64,000 nt of DNA from Deroplatys truncata. Its lineage: Eukaryota > Arthropoda > Insecta > Mantodea > Mantidae. Below are positions 22,515 to 35,589 of this stretch, one piece after another. The DNA lies in NCBI GenBank assembly GCA_030765065.1, contig CM060978.1, positions 222,227,498-222,291,497 of the forward strand. Direction: 5' to 3'. Position numbers and translations under genes: made by a program. Position 1 is the first letter of the stretch; every line of letters begins with the position of its first letter. The notes beneath the pieces are model-generated. The model did not search any database, was not told the origin of the DNA, and worked only from the letters and a program-made list of their open reading frames with translations.

Positions 22515-22802
22515 TGTCGAATGATTGCCGGGTTAAGTAGTCTCAACCATCCGCCAACGGCTTCATTGAAGGCGGAGGAATGGATAGGAAGGTTTCATGT
22601 CACCCAGAGGAAGTAATAAAGATATAAAGGGTTACGGCGAAAACCTCAACGATAACTTAGGCGGAGAAGGAGTCCTTCGGAAGGCCTCAGTTACCGGAAG
22701 AGGCATCCTTCCCGTTGAAGTGATAACGAGGATGCAGGTCCGGAGGCATTGAGGTGGCAGCCCATCACCGCACTAACCCATCAACAGGCTCGTAACATGT
22801 TA
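22515..22802. other. unrecognised GC-richer island
   Basis: Composition rises clearly above the AT-rich surroundings. The stretch contains GGAGGAATGGATAGG, AACTTAGGCGGAGAAGGAG and short self-complementary pieces (CCTTCGGAAGG at 22674-22684). It has no open frame or known domain. It resembles the GC-rich 5' part of a LINE, but I cannot name a family. Confidence 0.35.
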
Positions 22803-23607
22803 TAGGGACAGCTTCAATACTAATAATTCTCAGTAAGCTAAATAATTCGCTGGAGCTTCTATCGGGGTCACTCTATCCTTAGGTATTTGTCGCTAGCCAC
22901 TATAGTCCATCTAATCTTAGAAATGGGCTTGATGTAAACAAATCATTTCGTATCCCTCCGCATTAGCCTCGTGTGAGGAACAACTCAGCTGTGAGGAACA
23001 ACTGCCCATTATTATCATACGAATGCAAGAGAGAGGCGAAAGATACCACACAGAATCAAACGGAACTTACAACCTTACTTAGTTTTACTATTTCTTATTA
23101 ACATGCTTCTTGAAAACTCGCAGATAATCGCGCATATTTAAGGTACTATATGTTATAGTGTGCTTATCGCGGTCTAGTTAATGATATCATGTGTTTACAT
23201 CAAGTTGTGTTCTAATAGTGGAGCGATTATAATACTTTAACACGGTGTAGATAAAAACGATGCCCTCTACACTATAGGTGTTTATATTAACATTTTTAAA
23301 CTCACAGGCATTTGTATTATCGTTAGTGCTGTTATGCCGACACAGATATTCGGGGTAATTAAAAGTACGGACGTGTGAACGGAAGTCTGCGGTTCAAATC
23401 ACACTAGGATCGTCCTTGTGACTAAGACTTTTCTAATATTTTCTCCAGTACTCATAACTGGCAAATTTTGGGGATATACCCTAAATTAGACCTGAAATTT
23501 TCCTTTTACTTTCCCAATTAGAAGTACAATCAGTGTCCACCGCCTATGGTGCCAGGTGGCGCCTATGGTGGTAGTAAGAACAGGAATTAAACACTATTTA
23601 AAAAATT
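22803..23607. other. no gene seen; weak tRNA-like B box
   Basis: The only motif noticed is a GGTTCAAATCACACTAG word at 23391-23407, B-box-like but without a matching A box. Confidence 0.4.
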
Positions 23608-24351
23608 TGATGTGTTACACTCACATGACTTTCTCTACTATTGTACAAACTATTTTTACAAAAGCCTATTCCCCATATGCTTCATGTTAATCAAGATGTC
23701 AATCTTATTGCTAATTTTCTTGTAGATGCAAGGGGAATATGGTAGTATTTAAGCGATAGTCAAGTATTTTAAGAGCTGGTTGCTGTGGCGCATTCCATTC
23801 TCTTTGTATGTCCAGGACATAAAAAATGAATAACGAATTCCCATTTGAGAAAAAGTATTGGAAAATTTAAGGGAATAACAAGCAATATCTCGAAAATGGT
23901 TCACTCAACAAAAAAAATGTATATGACATAAATTGTGTATTTTAACGTGATCTACATTTTTTGTGCAGAAAAAATTTGTTTATCTCTTATGGTTTACCAG
24001 TTAAACAAAAGTCGTTCACAATGAAGAATACTTTTGGAGACATTCGCAGAAAATTCAAGATATACATTTTATTTGTCATGAAAGTATCTTAAAGATAAGA
24101 TATCTTAATCAAAATCGTTAGAGCCATTTTTGAGAAAGTTACAATTTTCGAAAAATGTTCCATGTAAAGGGTAATCAAGGGGTGGGGGGATTTTCTTGAA
24201 AACCTTCGTGTCGCATCTCTGGAAGATACTGAACCTAAATACCAAGTTTGGTGTTTATCCTCAAAACATATATTTCCGGTGAAATATCGGTATCGAATTT
24301 TTGGGTGGAATACAATACTTCCCCTACTTACTATACGTAGTAGAGAAAGTA
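23608..24351 (-). repeat. Rep-H copy 5, lacking the microsatellite block
   Basis: Inverted copy with both ends present. At 24260 the sequence jumps from GGTGTTTATCC directly to TCAAAACATATATTTCCGG. The roughly 100-110 bp that hold the microsatellite and its borders in other copies are absent. Confidence 0.88.
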
Positions 24352-24974
24352 AACAGTGCTGATATTCAAATAAAAAAAAAAAGCGGCTGCTGCTAGGAAC
24401 TCCAATTCTAAGATTATGAGACCCTTCATGATATCTTCAAACTTCATACCGTCAATATAACACAATGAACATAATGTACTTCTTACAAGTTTAGGCTTCT
24501 TTTCCTTCTATGCCCGCAAACGTTCAAGGGAAAAACTCAACAGCAACAAGGGTGTATCCAGGCAACAGACTTCTCCCCTACCTTATCCTAGAACAATCGG
24601 TGAAAAACAACTTGTGTTAACTTATAAAATATACTGTGCATAAAAATATATAGTTTCTGGCACGACAGCATGAAGGGCCCTGGCCGACCACCCGGCTGCC
24701 GGCTTTAAGCCCACATGGGCACGACAGAGGCGGACAATCATCCAGCCAAAATGAGGTAGGTAATGTGGTTAGCATCAAGCTTCCTCCAGCCGGATTGTGA
24801 TTCCCTGTGAATATCTCTTAAATGAATTGAAAACATCAAACTCCAAAAATTTCAATCTTGTAGGAGCAAGGGGACTGCCAAATTGCGATATGGAAAATAT
24901 TTTAATGAAGCCGCTTATGGGGCACAGGGGGGATCAACTTCAGAATGTTAAATGGAATCATATACTTATTTTTT
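24352..24974. other. no gene seen; possible repeat fragment
   Basis: At 24660-24800 a GC-richer stretch (GGCCGACCACCCGGCTGCC ... AATGTGGTTAGCATCAAGC) resembles common arthropod interspersed repeats, but I cannot assign it. Confidence 0.35.
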
Positions 24975-25863
24975 ACCTTCTCTACTACGTATAGTAAGTA
25001 GGGGAAGTATTGTATTCCACCTAAAAATCCGATATCAAGATTTCGTCGGAAATCATGTTTTGAGGTCCCTTGAATCCAAAAAAAAAACATCTATAGAAAA
25101 ACATCCGCGCGGGGTATCGGTCTCAGTCTATCTGTCTCTTAATCTGTCTGTCTGTCTGTGTGTCCGTGCACAGCATTACTCAAAAGCGAGAAGTCGGATA
25201 AATACCAAACTCGGTATTTAGGTTCAGGTTCAGGTTTAAGAAAATCTCTCCACGACAACTAAGCTTTACAGGAACATTTTTCGAAGTTTTTGATTTCCTA
25301 AAACATGGCTCTAACATTTTTAATAAAATACAATATATTAAATATATGTATTTACATGACAAATAAAGTTTATGTCTTGAATTTTCTGGGAGTAGCCTGT
25401 GAAGTACACTTCAGTTGGAAGAAATTTTGTATAATCTTGTACGACTGTTAAACGTTAAGTGCACAATAACGTACAAGACAAAAAAAATGTTGATCTCTTT
25501 AAAATACACAATTTACTTCAAATAAGTTTTTGTAGCATAAACCATTTGTGAGATATCCGTTGTTAAAGGTTCGAATTGTTCATTACTTGGTCATTCTTTG
25601 AAGTCCTTTCAGCATTCAGTTGTTTCTCGCGATTGCATGGAAACAGTATGGAATTTTAAGGCCAGCATATAGCGTCCAGTTCTTAAACATTTGATACTAT
25701 TGCTGTTCCCTTTGAATTTGTAATGAAATGTATAATGTAGCTATTTCTGCAAAGGTTTATTTGGATTAAAATGTAGTAGATAGAAAAATAAACTCCAGCA
25801 AAAATAGTTTGTATACCCACAAATAAATGATAGAGGGAGAAAGTCATGTGAATGTAACATATG
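24975..25863 (+). repeat. Rep-H copy 6 (diverged subfamily)
   Basis: ACCTTCTCTACTACG at the left, AGGGAGAAAGTCATGTGAATG at the right. The internal microsatellite is CTGTCTGTCTGTGTG at about 25144-25166. The second half is clearly diverged from copies 1-5 and resembles copies 7 and 11. Confidence 0.82.
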
Positions 25864-25930
25864 TTTTTTATATACTGGCTCCCCTCGATAAACTAAGCAA
25901 CTTATAACATTTGTACTCACACTAGCCTGC

Positions 25931-26778
25931 ATAGTAAGTAGAAGTATTGTATTCCACCCAAAAACTCGATGTAGACATTTCACAGGAAATGTACGTTTTG
26001 AGGTCCCCTAAATCCCATAAAAAGCATTTTTAGAAAATGCTGTCTGTTTGTGTGTTAGTATTTCTGTGAACAGCATAACTCAAAAACAAAAAGTCAGATG
26101 AACACCAATCTTGATATTTAGGTTACAAAGGTGCGACGCGAAGGTTTTCAAGAAAATCCTCCCACCCCAGACTACCCTTACATGGAAGATTTTTCAAAAT
26201 GTTTGGTTTTCTAAAAAATGGCTCTAAAGATTTTGTTTAAAAGACAAAAGACATTTATATGACATATAAACTGTGTGTATCTATGAATTTTTTGGTAATA
26301 TCCTGTGAAGTCCACTTTATTTGAAAGACACTTTATATGATTTTATATAACTGGTAAACGTTAAGCGATATACAAAAACGTATTACACAAAAATGGGGAT
26401 CTCTTTAAAACACACAATTTATTTTAAATACATTTTTTTTGACATAAGCCATTTCTGAAATAACCGTTATTAAAGGTTCAAATTGTTCATTTCTTGGTCA
26501 TCTTCTTTAAGTCCTGTCCTGTCAGCATTCTGCTTTTCTCGCAATTGCATGGAGACAGTATGGAATTTTAAGGCCAGCATGTACCGTCCAGTTCTTAAAC
26601 GTTTGGCAATCGCTGTTCCCTTTGTATTAATAACGAAATGAGTAATGTAGCTAATTGTGCAACGGTTTATTTGGATTAAAATGAAGTAGTTAAACAAATA
26701 TGATTTAGTAAGAATAGATTATATACCCACTAATAAACATAGAGAGTAGTGAAAGTCATGTAAATGTGTCACATCAAA
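25931..26778 (+). repeat. Rep-H copy 7 (diverged subfamily)
   Basis: Starts inside the left palindrome (ATAGTAAGTAGAAG) and ends GTCATGTAAATGTGTCACATC. It follows copy 6 in the same orientation after less than 70 bp and shares its subfamily changes. Confidence 0.8.
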
Positions 26779-27344
26779 TGTTTTCCTGAAATTAATTGTT
26801 GAACTGTTATAGGAAGTTTTCATTGAAGTATACAGTAGATAAAAGAGAACTAAACAAATAAGTAAGTCAATAAATATCAATGTAATTACCTGCTTTAAAT
26901 TACTTTATTAATTGCTCAAGGTAGCCTCCATTAACATCTAAACACTTGGAGATTCTTCCGGAATTGTTTTCTCAAATTGCATATAGGGACCATATAAAGA
27001 GCATGGAATTTCTGAATTTTGAAGAGACACAGTTAATACATAAATAATATGACAACTACATACACTACTGTATTTTGAGAGTTCAGGTGGCTTTGAAACT
27101 ACAATACCCAGTCCTTTCATTTGGCACTTCATTTCCTACCAGAGTTCATGAGGTGTATTAATTTCAATAAAAACATCCTATAACATGTCAACATTCATTT
27201 TAGTAAAAAAGGTTTTAATGAAACATGTTTTATTAAGGGGGAACGGAATATAAAAATATTCATCTTTCTATTTAAAATGCTGAGGTTGACCGCCCGTGCC
27301 TCCCTTTGCCAATAAGGTTTGGAATTCTTTGGTTTGGCTTTTTT
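26779..27344. other. no gene seen
   Basis: AT-rich spacer between Rep-H copies 7 and 8; nothing recognised. Confidence 0.5.
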
Positions 27345-28154
27345 ACTTTCTCTACTACGTATAGTAAGTAGGGGAAGTATTGCATTCCACCCAAAAATTC
27401 GATACCGAGATTTCACAGGAAATACATGTTTTGAGGTGCAGTTTTTGAAACATGTCCGTGTGTGTGTCTGTGAACAGATAACTCAGAAACGAACAGTCGG
27501 ATAAACACCAAACTTGGTATGTAGGTTCAGTATCTTCCAGAGATGCGACACGAAGGTTTTTAAGAAAATCCCCCCACCCCAGATTACCCTTTACATGGAA
27601 TATTTTTCGAAAATTTTAATTTTCTCAAAAATGGCTCTAACGATTTTGAATAAAATACAATAAGTTTAAGACATTTTATGGCAAAAGAATTGTATATCTT
27701 GAATTTTCTGAGAATGTCTAAAAAGTATTCTTCATTGTGAACGACTTTTGCATAACTGGTAAACCATAAGAGATAGACAAAATTTTACTGCACAAAAAAT
27801 GTAGATCGCGTTAAAATTCACAATTTATGTCATATACTTTCTTTGTTGAGTGAACTATTTTCGAGATATTGCTTGTTATTCCCTTAAATTTTTCAATACT
27901 TATACTTTTTCTCAAATGGGAATTCGTTATTCGTTTTTTTTTTGTCCTGGAATGCAAAGAGAATGGAATACTCCACATAGCAACCAGCTGTTAAAATATT
28001 TGAATATCGCTTAAAGCCTAGCAATTCCCCTTACATCTACAAGAAAATTAGCAATAAGATTAACATCTCGATTAACATGAAGCATATGGAGAATAAGCGT
28101 TTGTAAAAATAGTTTTACAAGAGTAGAGAAAGTCATGTGAGTGTAACACATCAG
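27345..28154 (+). repeat. Rep-H copy 8
   Basis: Well-preserved copy of the main subfamily, with a short microsatellite (about 27456-27472). It sits between TTTTTT on the left and a run of nine T on the right. Confidence 0.9.
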
Positions 28155-28597
28155 TTTTTTTTTTCTATTCATTTAAGGGATATTCACCTGCAACACTTTA
28201 TGTGGGCCGGAAAATCCGCCCCTTCATGATTGGGTTTGAACCCACTAACTGGGGAGCTGAACATGGTTGGGAACCGGAACTTAGGCTGGTTCTTCCATCT
28301 CCAGATCGCTCGTTTTGGCATTACTATCGCCGTTCTCTTATTCTTTCTATACCTACTGATCTCTCGAAAGCAACATCTGACGGAGTTGTGTAGTCGAAAC
28401 CGTCTCTATCGGGTTCCACTGCAACTTTGATGTGAAAAGGGAGTGAACAAAACTGAATGATGTTATGCGACATTATTGTAGTTATATTGTGATACAGTGC
28501 TAAAATAATGAATTTTTTAGGGGACTCTCCATATAAGCTGCAAGTCAGAACCCATTTTTAACAAACTTAAAATGCTTTTAAAATCTTTTGTCCAGAC
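28155..28597. other. no gene seen
   Basis: Two overlapping 60-codon open frames (28202-28430) show no recognisable domain. A GGGTTTGAACCC word at 28228 is B-box-like and may mark a repeat fragment. Confidence 0.4.
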
Positions 28598-29470
28598 ACA
28601 GGCAGTATTTTTAACACTTAAATGATATCAGTCAAATTATATAATACAAAAATATAATAACAGCCCGCTTAAAAGCAATATGTGCATGTAATAATATGTA
28701 AAATGTACGTAACAGTCATTGTATTAATGTTTATATTATTATATACATGAATAATAATGTTATGTGAATGTATTATGTAATTTAACAATGTAGGAGCTGT
28801 AAGAATAGAAGCCGAAAGTTGCTAACAATGAGTTAACCTAGAGACAACAATAAATTAGAAATTTTAATAATGCTACTAGTAATTCTTGGAACAATAGTGT
28901 AATATTTAAAATAGTTTATAAATAGCCAATCAACTACTAGATAATTTAAAAGTTAAATAAAAGTATTCTATTGGAGTAGGATTAGCCAATCAGAGACTTG
29001 AAATAGGTGAATTGTGCAGATTCAGGCGGCAGATGCTAGAAGGCAGCGTTCCCGAGCAGTTCGCTCGATACGTATTCAGTGTGAGACATAATAAATTCAT
29101 TGCGGCGTGAATAATATAAGTTTTACCTGTTAAAAAGTACAATTAACAATAATCTCACAGAACTACAGAATTATATATCAGTAAAGTGTTATTTAATCGT
29201 GTGAAGGGTTAATAAAAGAGTGAAGTAAACAATTATAATTTACGTAAGTCTTATTCTTTAGCCACACCAATCCCTGTTAAGAGATACGTGTTTTTGCAAA
29301 TTATTACTGACGCAGCTGAGGCATACGTATATAATATTTAAAATAAACATTAAATGCAAAGTTGATTTTTAAACGTTGAGGCGAAGGCCACCGGAAAGTT
29401 TGTATCGTACGTGGGGCGAACACTCCAAGAAACATATTTACCATACGTGAGGTTACAACTACTTCAAATT
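28598..29470 (+). mobile_element. solo LTR, copy C (right end diverged)
   Basis: Body matches copies A-G from GGCAGTATTTTTAACACTTA through AATAAAAGAGTGAAG (about 29209) to GGCGAAGGCCACCGGAAAG (29379-29397). The first bases differ from the family end and the right end past about 29470 cannot be aligned, so no target duplication is seen. Fossil copy. Confidence 0.75.
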
Positions 29471-30047
29471 TCAACTGCGACGTGTCAGTTCGCCCAAAAG
29501 TTATACATTTTCAGAAGATTCCTTATAAACTGTTGCATGTCATCAATAAATACTTTACATGTGTAAGCAAAGTTGCCTCAAACTCTTGAATGTAAAGTTT
29601 CAACTGTGCGGTTAGCCTAAAAATCGTGTTTTATGAGACTCAGTTTATTAACCGCCTTAGATTTAAAACCAATTTCAACTATATTTGAAACCTCTGCACA
29701 AATTATATTCGTATGTATTTGTTCCATGCGTCAACATAGGTTAGTGTATACTTACTCCTACCGAGCGAGATGCAACATGTACAAAATGAAAACTCTATTG
29801 TACAGGGTAATTTATTCACAATATTATGTTTTAAGTACCTATGAACATTTTGACAAATACGTTTCTGCTTTCAACAATTACAGTCTTTAGTTCTAGCCAC
29901 TTGTAACAATATAGTTCTGGAGAAAAGGTATAATTATATTTTCTCTTGAACCAGTACATACACTTTAAGAATATAGGCAATATTGAGGTGTAAAGGTAGC
30001 TCTGTAAATGTGAAGGTACTGGTACGATGAGCTTTTATTTGTTGCAG
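29471..30047. other. K2P intron sequence upstream of the first visible exon
   Basis: No coding exon recognised. It ends with a T-rich tract and GCAG immediately before the exon at 30048. A convincing exon for TM1 and the first half of pore 1 was not found here or further upstream. Confidence 0.5.
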
Positions 30048-30250
30048 GTTATGGTCACATCTCGCCATCTACTACGACTGGACGAGCAATTACGATTGTC
30101 TATGCAATTTTCGGCATACCGTTGTTCCTGATCCTGCTGGCTGACTTCGGAAAACTGTTCACTCGAGGGATAAAATTCGTGTGGGCATTTGTCCGACGTC
30201 TTTACTACACTGGTAGCTGCAAGAAGGTCAGGCGTACGGTTCCAGTACAG
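30048..30250 (+). CDS. two-pore-domain K+ channel, exon with pore-1 filter and TM2
   Basis: Exon of a K2P channel, which passes background potassium current across the plasma membrane. It is preceded by a pyrimidine-rich tract and CAG, and followed by GTCAGT. The first two bases complete a Gly codon, then 67 codons follow. They read YGHISP (second half of the first selectivity filter, GYG), then TM2 AITIVYAIFGIPLFLILLAD (about residues 13-32), then the basic juxtamembrane segment FTRGIKFVWAFVRRLYYTG and KKVRRTVPVQ. The intron splits the first Gly codon of GYG in phase 1, a position known to be shared by many K2P genes. The exon ends in phase 0, matching the next exon. The sequence suits invertebrate TWiK-type channels; I cannot name an ortholog. 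The upstream exon(s) are outside or unrecognised. Confidence 0.93.
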
Positions 30251-31352
30251 GTCAGTGCACAAAGTTTTACTTGAGGGGACAAGAAATGATGAAAATTCTA
30301 GTTTTGGTTGCAGTTTTATTAATTGAATATCCTGTTTAATTTTATGTGCATTTTATCACTGTGGCACAATACTCAAACATATTCGTAAAACGGTGCTGCA
30401 TCTGCTATTTTGCACTGTGAATTCTGCACCACTTACAGAAAAAAAATTGGGGTAGAGTGGTAAACTTATGCCCAACTTTTAGGGAAAGATTTACTCCACA
30501 TATTGGTACTACCGTTACCAATTTGTTACAATCAAACCACGTGGTTTCTTTCTTTGCAAATACATGCTAATTTGATTTCCCCAATTTTGCTTTGAACGGC
30601 ATTTTCTATGAATGACATTCTGTGGTATAAATTACCTGTTTTCTTATAAATTATTGAAGATAGCTAAATTAAATTTCGGAATGATAAAAAACGTCATTGA
30701 GGACCTACTTTGCTGTAAATAATATAATTTTTAATTTTTCAATAATTGTTGATAGACAAACTAAATTATGGTATAATTAAGAAAATAATCCAATTTTCAT
30801 AATAAACAAACTTATTGGATAAGAGCATCTTACAGCATCCATCTACATCCTGTAATTTTTTTTCAGAGATAAAGGGGTCATATTTAGCAGATTTAAAATT
30901 TTTGATAGGGGTTTTAATCACACCTATTGCAGTATAGTAATCTTTATTTCTTTATTTTTTAAGAAATACAATAATAATTGAAGGTTTAAATGAATGAAGT
31001 GCTATATTCTCTGAATGGAACAACACATCAGAAGATTACTATAGCATTTTTTTCATTGTAGAACTTGATACACGTAACAGAGCACCTTCATTTATTCAAA
31101 TATAGTTAACAATATTCAATGGATATGACTTTCATTAACAAAGAAACTAGTTACCAAAACCAAAAATAGTTAGCAAAAATGCTCATGCATTCCACCCTTG
31201 AATTATGACTAAGATGTGACTTGATAAACATAACTCTACTAAAATGTGGTTATAACAACGACTTCTTTCATGTGCCATAAAATATACATTATGTATTTAC
31301 ACCTTTTGCAAGTAGTTTGTAAAGAAGGAATAGGAGCTATAGAAAAAAAAGT

Positions 31353-33614
31353 CCGATGTGTTGCACTCGCATGACTTTCTCCACTCTTGTACAAACTGTT
31401 TTTATAAATTTACTGTATGATAATCGAGATAAACATTTGCCGAAATTATCTTATTGCTAATTTTCTAGTAGGTACAAGAATAATGTATTAGGCTTTAAAA
31501 ATAATCAAATCTTTTAAGAGCTGGTTGCTATGTACAGCATTCCATTTTCTTTGCATGTCCAGGTCATAAAAAAACAGTAACAAATTCCCATTTGAGAAAA
31601 TGTATAAGTATTGGAAAATTCAACAAATATCTCGAAAATGATTCACTGGACAGAAAATGTATATGACATAAATTGTGTGTTTTAACGAGATCTACATTTT
31701 TTGTATACTAAAATTTTGTCTATTTATTTATTTATTGTCCATAGACTTCATACAAGTTTCATATATTCTACATTATCAAATTACATTCAGTGCACATTAA
31801 TTTACATACACACTATTTCCTTTGTGCTGTTTAGCATTGAACAACAATTCACTTATATTTAATTGCTATACAGTTATGTGTTAGATATGTTTCAAGCCTC
31901 TTTTATTTATATAACATAACATTTTTACAAATCTTTATCCACTATAATTAACTTCTATTAACATAAATATCATAGTCCATCCACCTATATAAGCATTTTT
32001 GAGTTAGATATGCTTTAAGTTCATTTTTAAATCTCTTTCCTTTATGTAATTTAACCTCCATTGGTAATTTATTGAATAGTATCAATCCCTTGATCAGTGG
32101 GTCCTTGCAGGTAGATTTAAGGTTAAGGTGTGTCCTGTGATAACTGTCCTTGCCTCTAGTATGAAATTGTAAAGTACACTGTTACTTAGCCCATCATTTA
32201 CCTTTCCTGTTGCAATGACTATTACGTTATATACATATAATCCCAACCACTGTAAGAATTTTGTTATCTATTAATACATTTCTACATGATTATGTGTTTG
32301 CTAGTCTATATATACATCGTAAGCATTTATTTTGCAGTACCAATACCCTATTCATATTAGCAATGCTGGTACTTCCCCACAATTCTATGCCATAGGAGAT
32401 ATAGGGGTATATGATTCCAAAATATAAGGTTTGTAACTTGTTTTTATCTAAATACAATGATAATTGTCTTAATACATACATATTAGAACTTATCTTTTTA
32501 CATAGATAATCAGTATTAACTTCCCAAGTTATCTTCCTATCTATATGTATGCCCAAGAAATTATAGATATCAACTTTTTCAATTTTAGTGTTATATAAAA
32601 ATACAACAATATTCTCTTCTTTATTAACATGGCGATGATCAAATAGGATTAGCTTACTTTTACAAGAATTTACTTTTAAGTTTATAGTATTAAGATAGTT
32701 TGTTAGCTGTTTTACAGAATGCGAAATGGTTTTCTCTAATTGACTACGGAATTTATCCAGGCAAATCATTGAGGTATCGTCTGCATAGGATATAATAGTA
32801 TTTTTCGTGATATTTGGTAGGCTATTTACATATACTAGGTATAGCAGTGGCCCCAGAACAGATCCTTGTGGTACTCCAACTGTTACTTCTGTTGCTTTGA
32901 TATGAACGTTGTATTTTTATATCTATTTTATGGTAACTTTCTGTCAAACGTTTTCTGTTGCTTAGGTAAAACTTAATTATGTTTAACATTTTGCCTCTTA
33001 TGTCATAAGGTTCTAGTTTATGTATTAGTGTTTGGTGTGAGACACTTTCGAATGCCTTCGACAAGTCAATGAAAATTCCTGCAGATTCATACCGTTATCA
33101 AGATTTTCCAAAATTCCATGTATAAAGTCTGTAACAGCCGTAATTGTTGACAGACCTTTTCTAAACCCATGCTGATGGCAATTTAATATATCGTTTTAGC
33201 TTACCTTACGGTTTACCAGTTATGCGAAAGTCATTCAGAATGAAGGGAGCTTTTGGGGGATATTCCCAGAAAATTTAAAATATACATTTCATTTGCTGTG
33301 ATAATATCTTAAACACATGCTATTTTAATAAAAATCGTTAGAGCCATTTTTGAGAAAATAAACATTTTCGAAAAATGTTCCATGTAAAGGGTAAACTGGG
33401 GTGGGGGATTTTCTTTAAAATCCTCGTGTCGCATCTTTGAAAGATATTGAAAACCTATATAAAAGTTTGGTATTTATCCGATTTTACACACAGACAGGCG
33501 GACCTTTTTCTAAACATTTTTTGGATTCAGGCGCCTCAAAACATGTATTTCCGGTGAAATCTCGATATGGAATTTTTGGATGGAATACAATACTTCCACG
33601 TAGTAGAGAAAATA
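31353..33614 (-). repeat. Rep-H copy 9, interrupted by a LINE
   Basis: The microsatellite-distal part lies at 31353-31718 and the palindromic-end part at about 33200-33614. The join would fall within the TTTTGTCTATCTCTTATGG region of other copies. The microsatellite is almost lost (CACACAGACAGGCGG near 33488). Confidence 0.85.
31719..33199 (-). mobile_element. 5'-truncated LINE (CR1/L2/Jockey group), reverse transcriptase fragment
   Basis: On the minus strand, from HQHGFRKGLSTITAVTDFIH (about 33125-33185), it reads through DLSKAFESVSHQTL (RT motif A region), PQGSVLGPLLYLVYVNSLP (motif B) and YADDT (32773-32787, motif C). It continues into the thumb (YNFLGIHIDRKITW) and YISYGIELWG. There is at least one frame break near 33060 and another near 32880. 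The coding part ends at 32290, short of the usual C-terminus. The 3' region ends in ATTTATTTA-type repeats at 31721-31735, the expected LINE tail. It lies inside Rep-H copy 9, so it is younger than that copy. Confidence 0.88.
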
Positions 33615-35167
33615 AAAATAGCCATTAAATAGAATGGATAAAAAATGTCAGTTTTTAATTAAGCTTAATATCATACTTTAAAAAGTCATAAAAAATATAT
33701 ATTTAAAATACCAAGAGGAATAAAATTACTGTTTTTATTTCATTTTGAAATTGTTTCCTGCGAATTATGTTATGTGTGTGTATTATTTCAAAACTCCTAT
33801 TTAATGCAATTTTAAAATATGCATTTAAATAATTTTATTCCAGCTGTAAGATAACAAAATATAATGTAGTACATTTTTGTTAAGTTCATTGAGCTCATTA
33901 TATTAATTCTTAAAATTATGTTAAATGTAAGACTTAAAATGTAACAAAAATGTAACATTCATTACGAATGTTAGAGAAAATTATACAGATTTTTTTATTT
34001 TATAATTCTTAATATGAAGGGAATTTTCCTTTCCTTTTTAAATGCTTTAAAATATTTTTTTTTATTTTAAATACAAATGAAGCTTGAAGCATTGCAAGAG
34101 TTTATTGAAGTACTAAAGATTAAAACTAGTGAATTTTAATCTATTTGAGCTATGGAAGCGAGGTCTTATAGCATTATTGCCTTATGATAAAATTTACATA
34201 GTTAAACCTTCCAGCTAATTTGTTAAAACATTCTAAAATTCATGAGCTTCCCTAGAAGTTTACTTGACTGTTATAATGGAGAAACAGAGTGTCCTGATTG
34301 ACCAATACTACATTTTGGCATTTACATGGAACATTTCTAGGTCAGTGCTTGAAAGGTTTAGAGAACTTGGGTAAGCTGCTTTTAGAACCTATTAATTTTT
34401 TGAAATTGTATACTTTTCATTTTATTAAAAAATGTGATACTGACGTGTCACAGGATATGTTGTCATGTGAGTTTCAAATAGAAAAACCTGGAGAAAACTG
34501 TCCTCACATTTACAGGGGTTCAGAAAATGTTATTTGTTGCTTTGAACTTGCACAGAAAGAGTGTTGCTAGTGTTTCCTGCAGTAATATAAAATTGTGTAT
34601 TCTACAATAAAGTAACCCTATTAAGTGGTAAATGGAAGTTATCTACAAAATAGTTGTTATTTACACAATAGCAAAAGGAGATATATTTTACATATTAAAC
34701 GTTATTATAATTAAATTTCCTTTGTTATGACCATTTCAATTTATTCAAACTATAACACGATGTAAATTAATTATTTTATGGCAAAAAGAGTATCTTAAAA
34801 GCTATGGAACATAAAACCATTGTATAAACTCCAGAGCTTTGTTATAATTTACTAAGATAACCTTTTTGTGAGATAAATATTCATGTGCTTATTTGGTTCT
34901 AATACATAATTGATTTCTAAAGAAACACTGAAATGAAAAATGTATCACATTCCCAATAGTCATACCCTAACAGTGCAATCTTAACATTCACCTTAGTTTA
35001 TGCCAATATTTTCCAAGGGAGCCATGAAACAGTACACTTGCCAAGTATCTACTTAGTGTTGATGTTGAAATATACGCTTTATTAGCGTTTTCTAACATAT
35101 TTTTAACGTTTAGTTCCCTTTAATTCATTAGGGTTTATTTGCAAGACAAGGATGCTGCAATTAAAAA

Positions 35168-35335
35168 TCTGATGTGCTACATTCACATGACTTTTTCTAC
35201 CCTTACTGCTCACGAAAGTTTATTTTCCTATCTACATCATTTTAATCGAGATAATCCTTTCTAGAAACAGCATTATCGCAGTCAATGCAATTCATAAAAG
35301 AATGTAAATATTTTTCAAGACATTGAGTGGTTTTT
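35168..35335 (-). repeat. Rep-H copy 10, terminal fragment
   Basis: Non-palindromic end (CTGATGTGCTACATTCACAT) and about 150 bp inwards, diverged like copies 6, 7 and 11. It stops where the hAT-3 remnant starts. Confidence 0.65.
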
Positions 35336-35589
35336 GTTCATTTTTTCTCATTCAGGTTTCCATCGGTGTCAGTTACGCGTTGGAATTATAACTCTAGGAT
35401 TGTGAACACGATGCATGAAAATAAGACAGAACTGACTAATTTTTTGAGCATATTGTTGAAGACCCAGACTACTGGGTTAGTGACACTTGTATTTATGCCA
35501 GAGGATATTTAGCATCATTGAAGAATTTTACCTTTTCTTTTCTGTTGGAAATTTTCAATTATATTTTTGCTCTCACTAATACAGTATTC

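Noticed and set aside
28202-28430. Overlapping open frames as a host gene
   Set aside because: No domain, no splice context and a B-box-like GGGTTTGAACCC at the start; more likely a repeat fragment.
30035-30262. 75-codon open frame on the minus strand over the K2P exon
   Set aside because: It is the antisense shadow of a highly conserved plus-strand coding exon and contains no domain.
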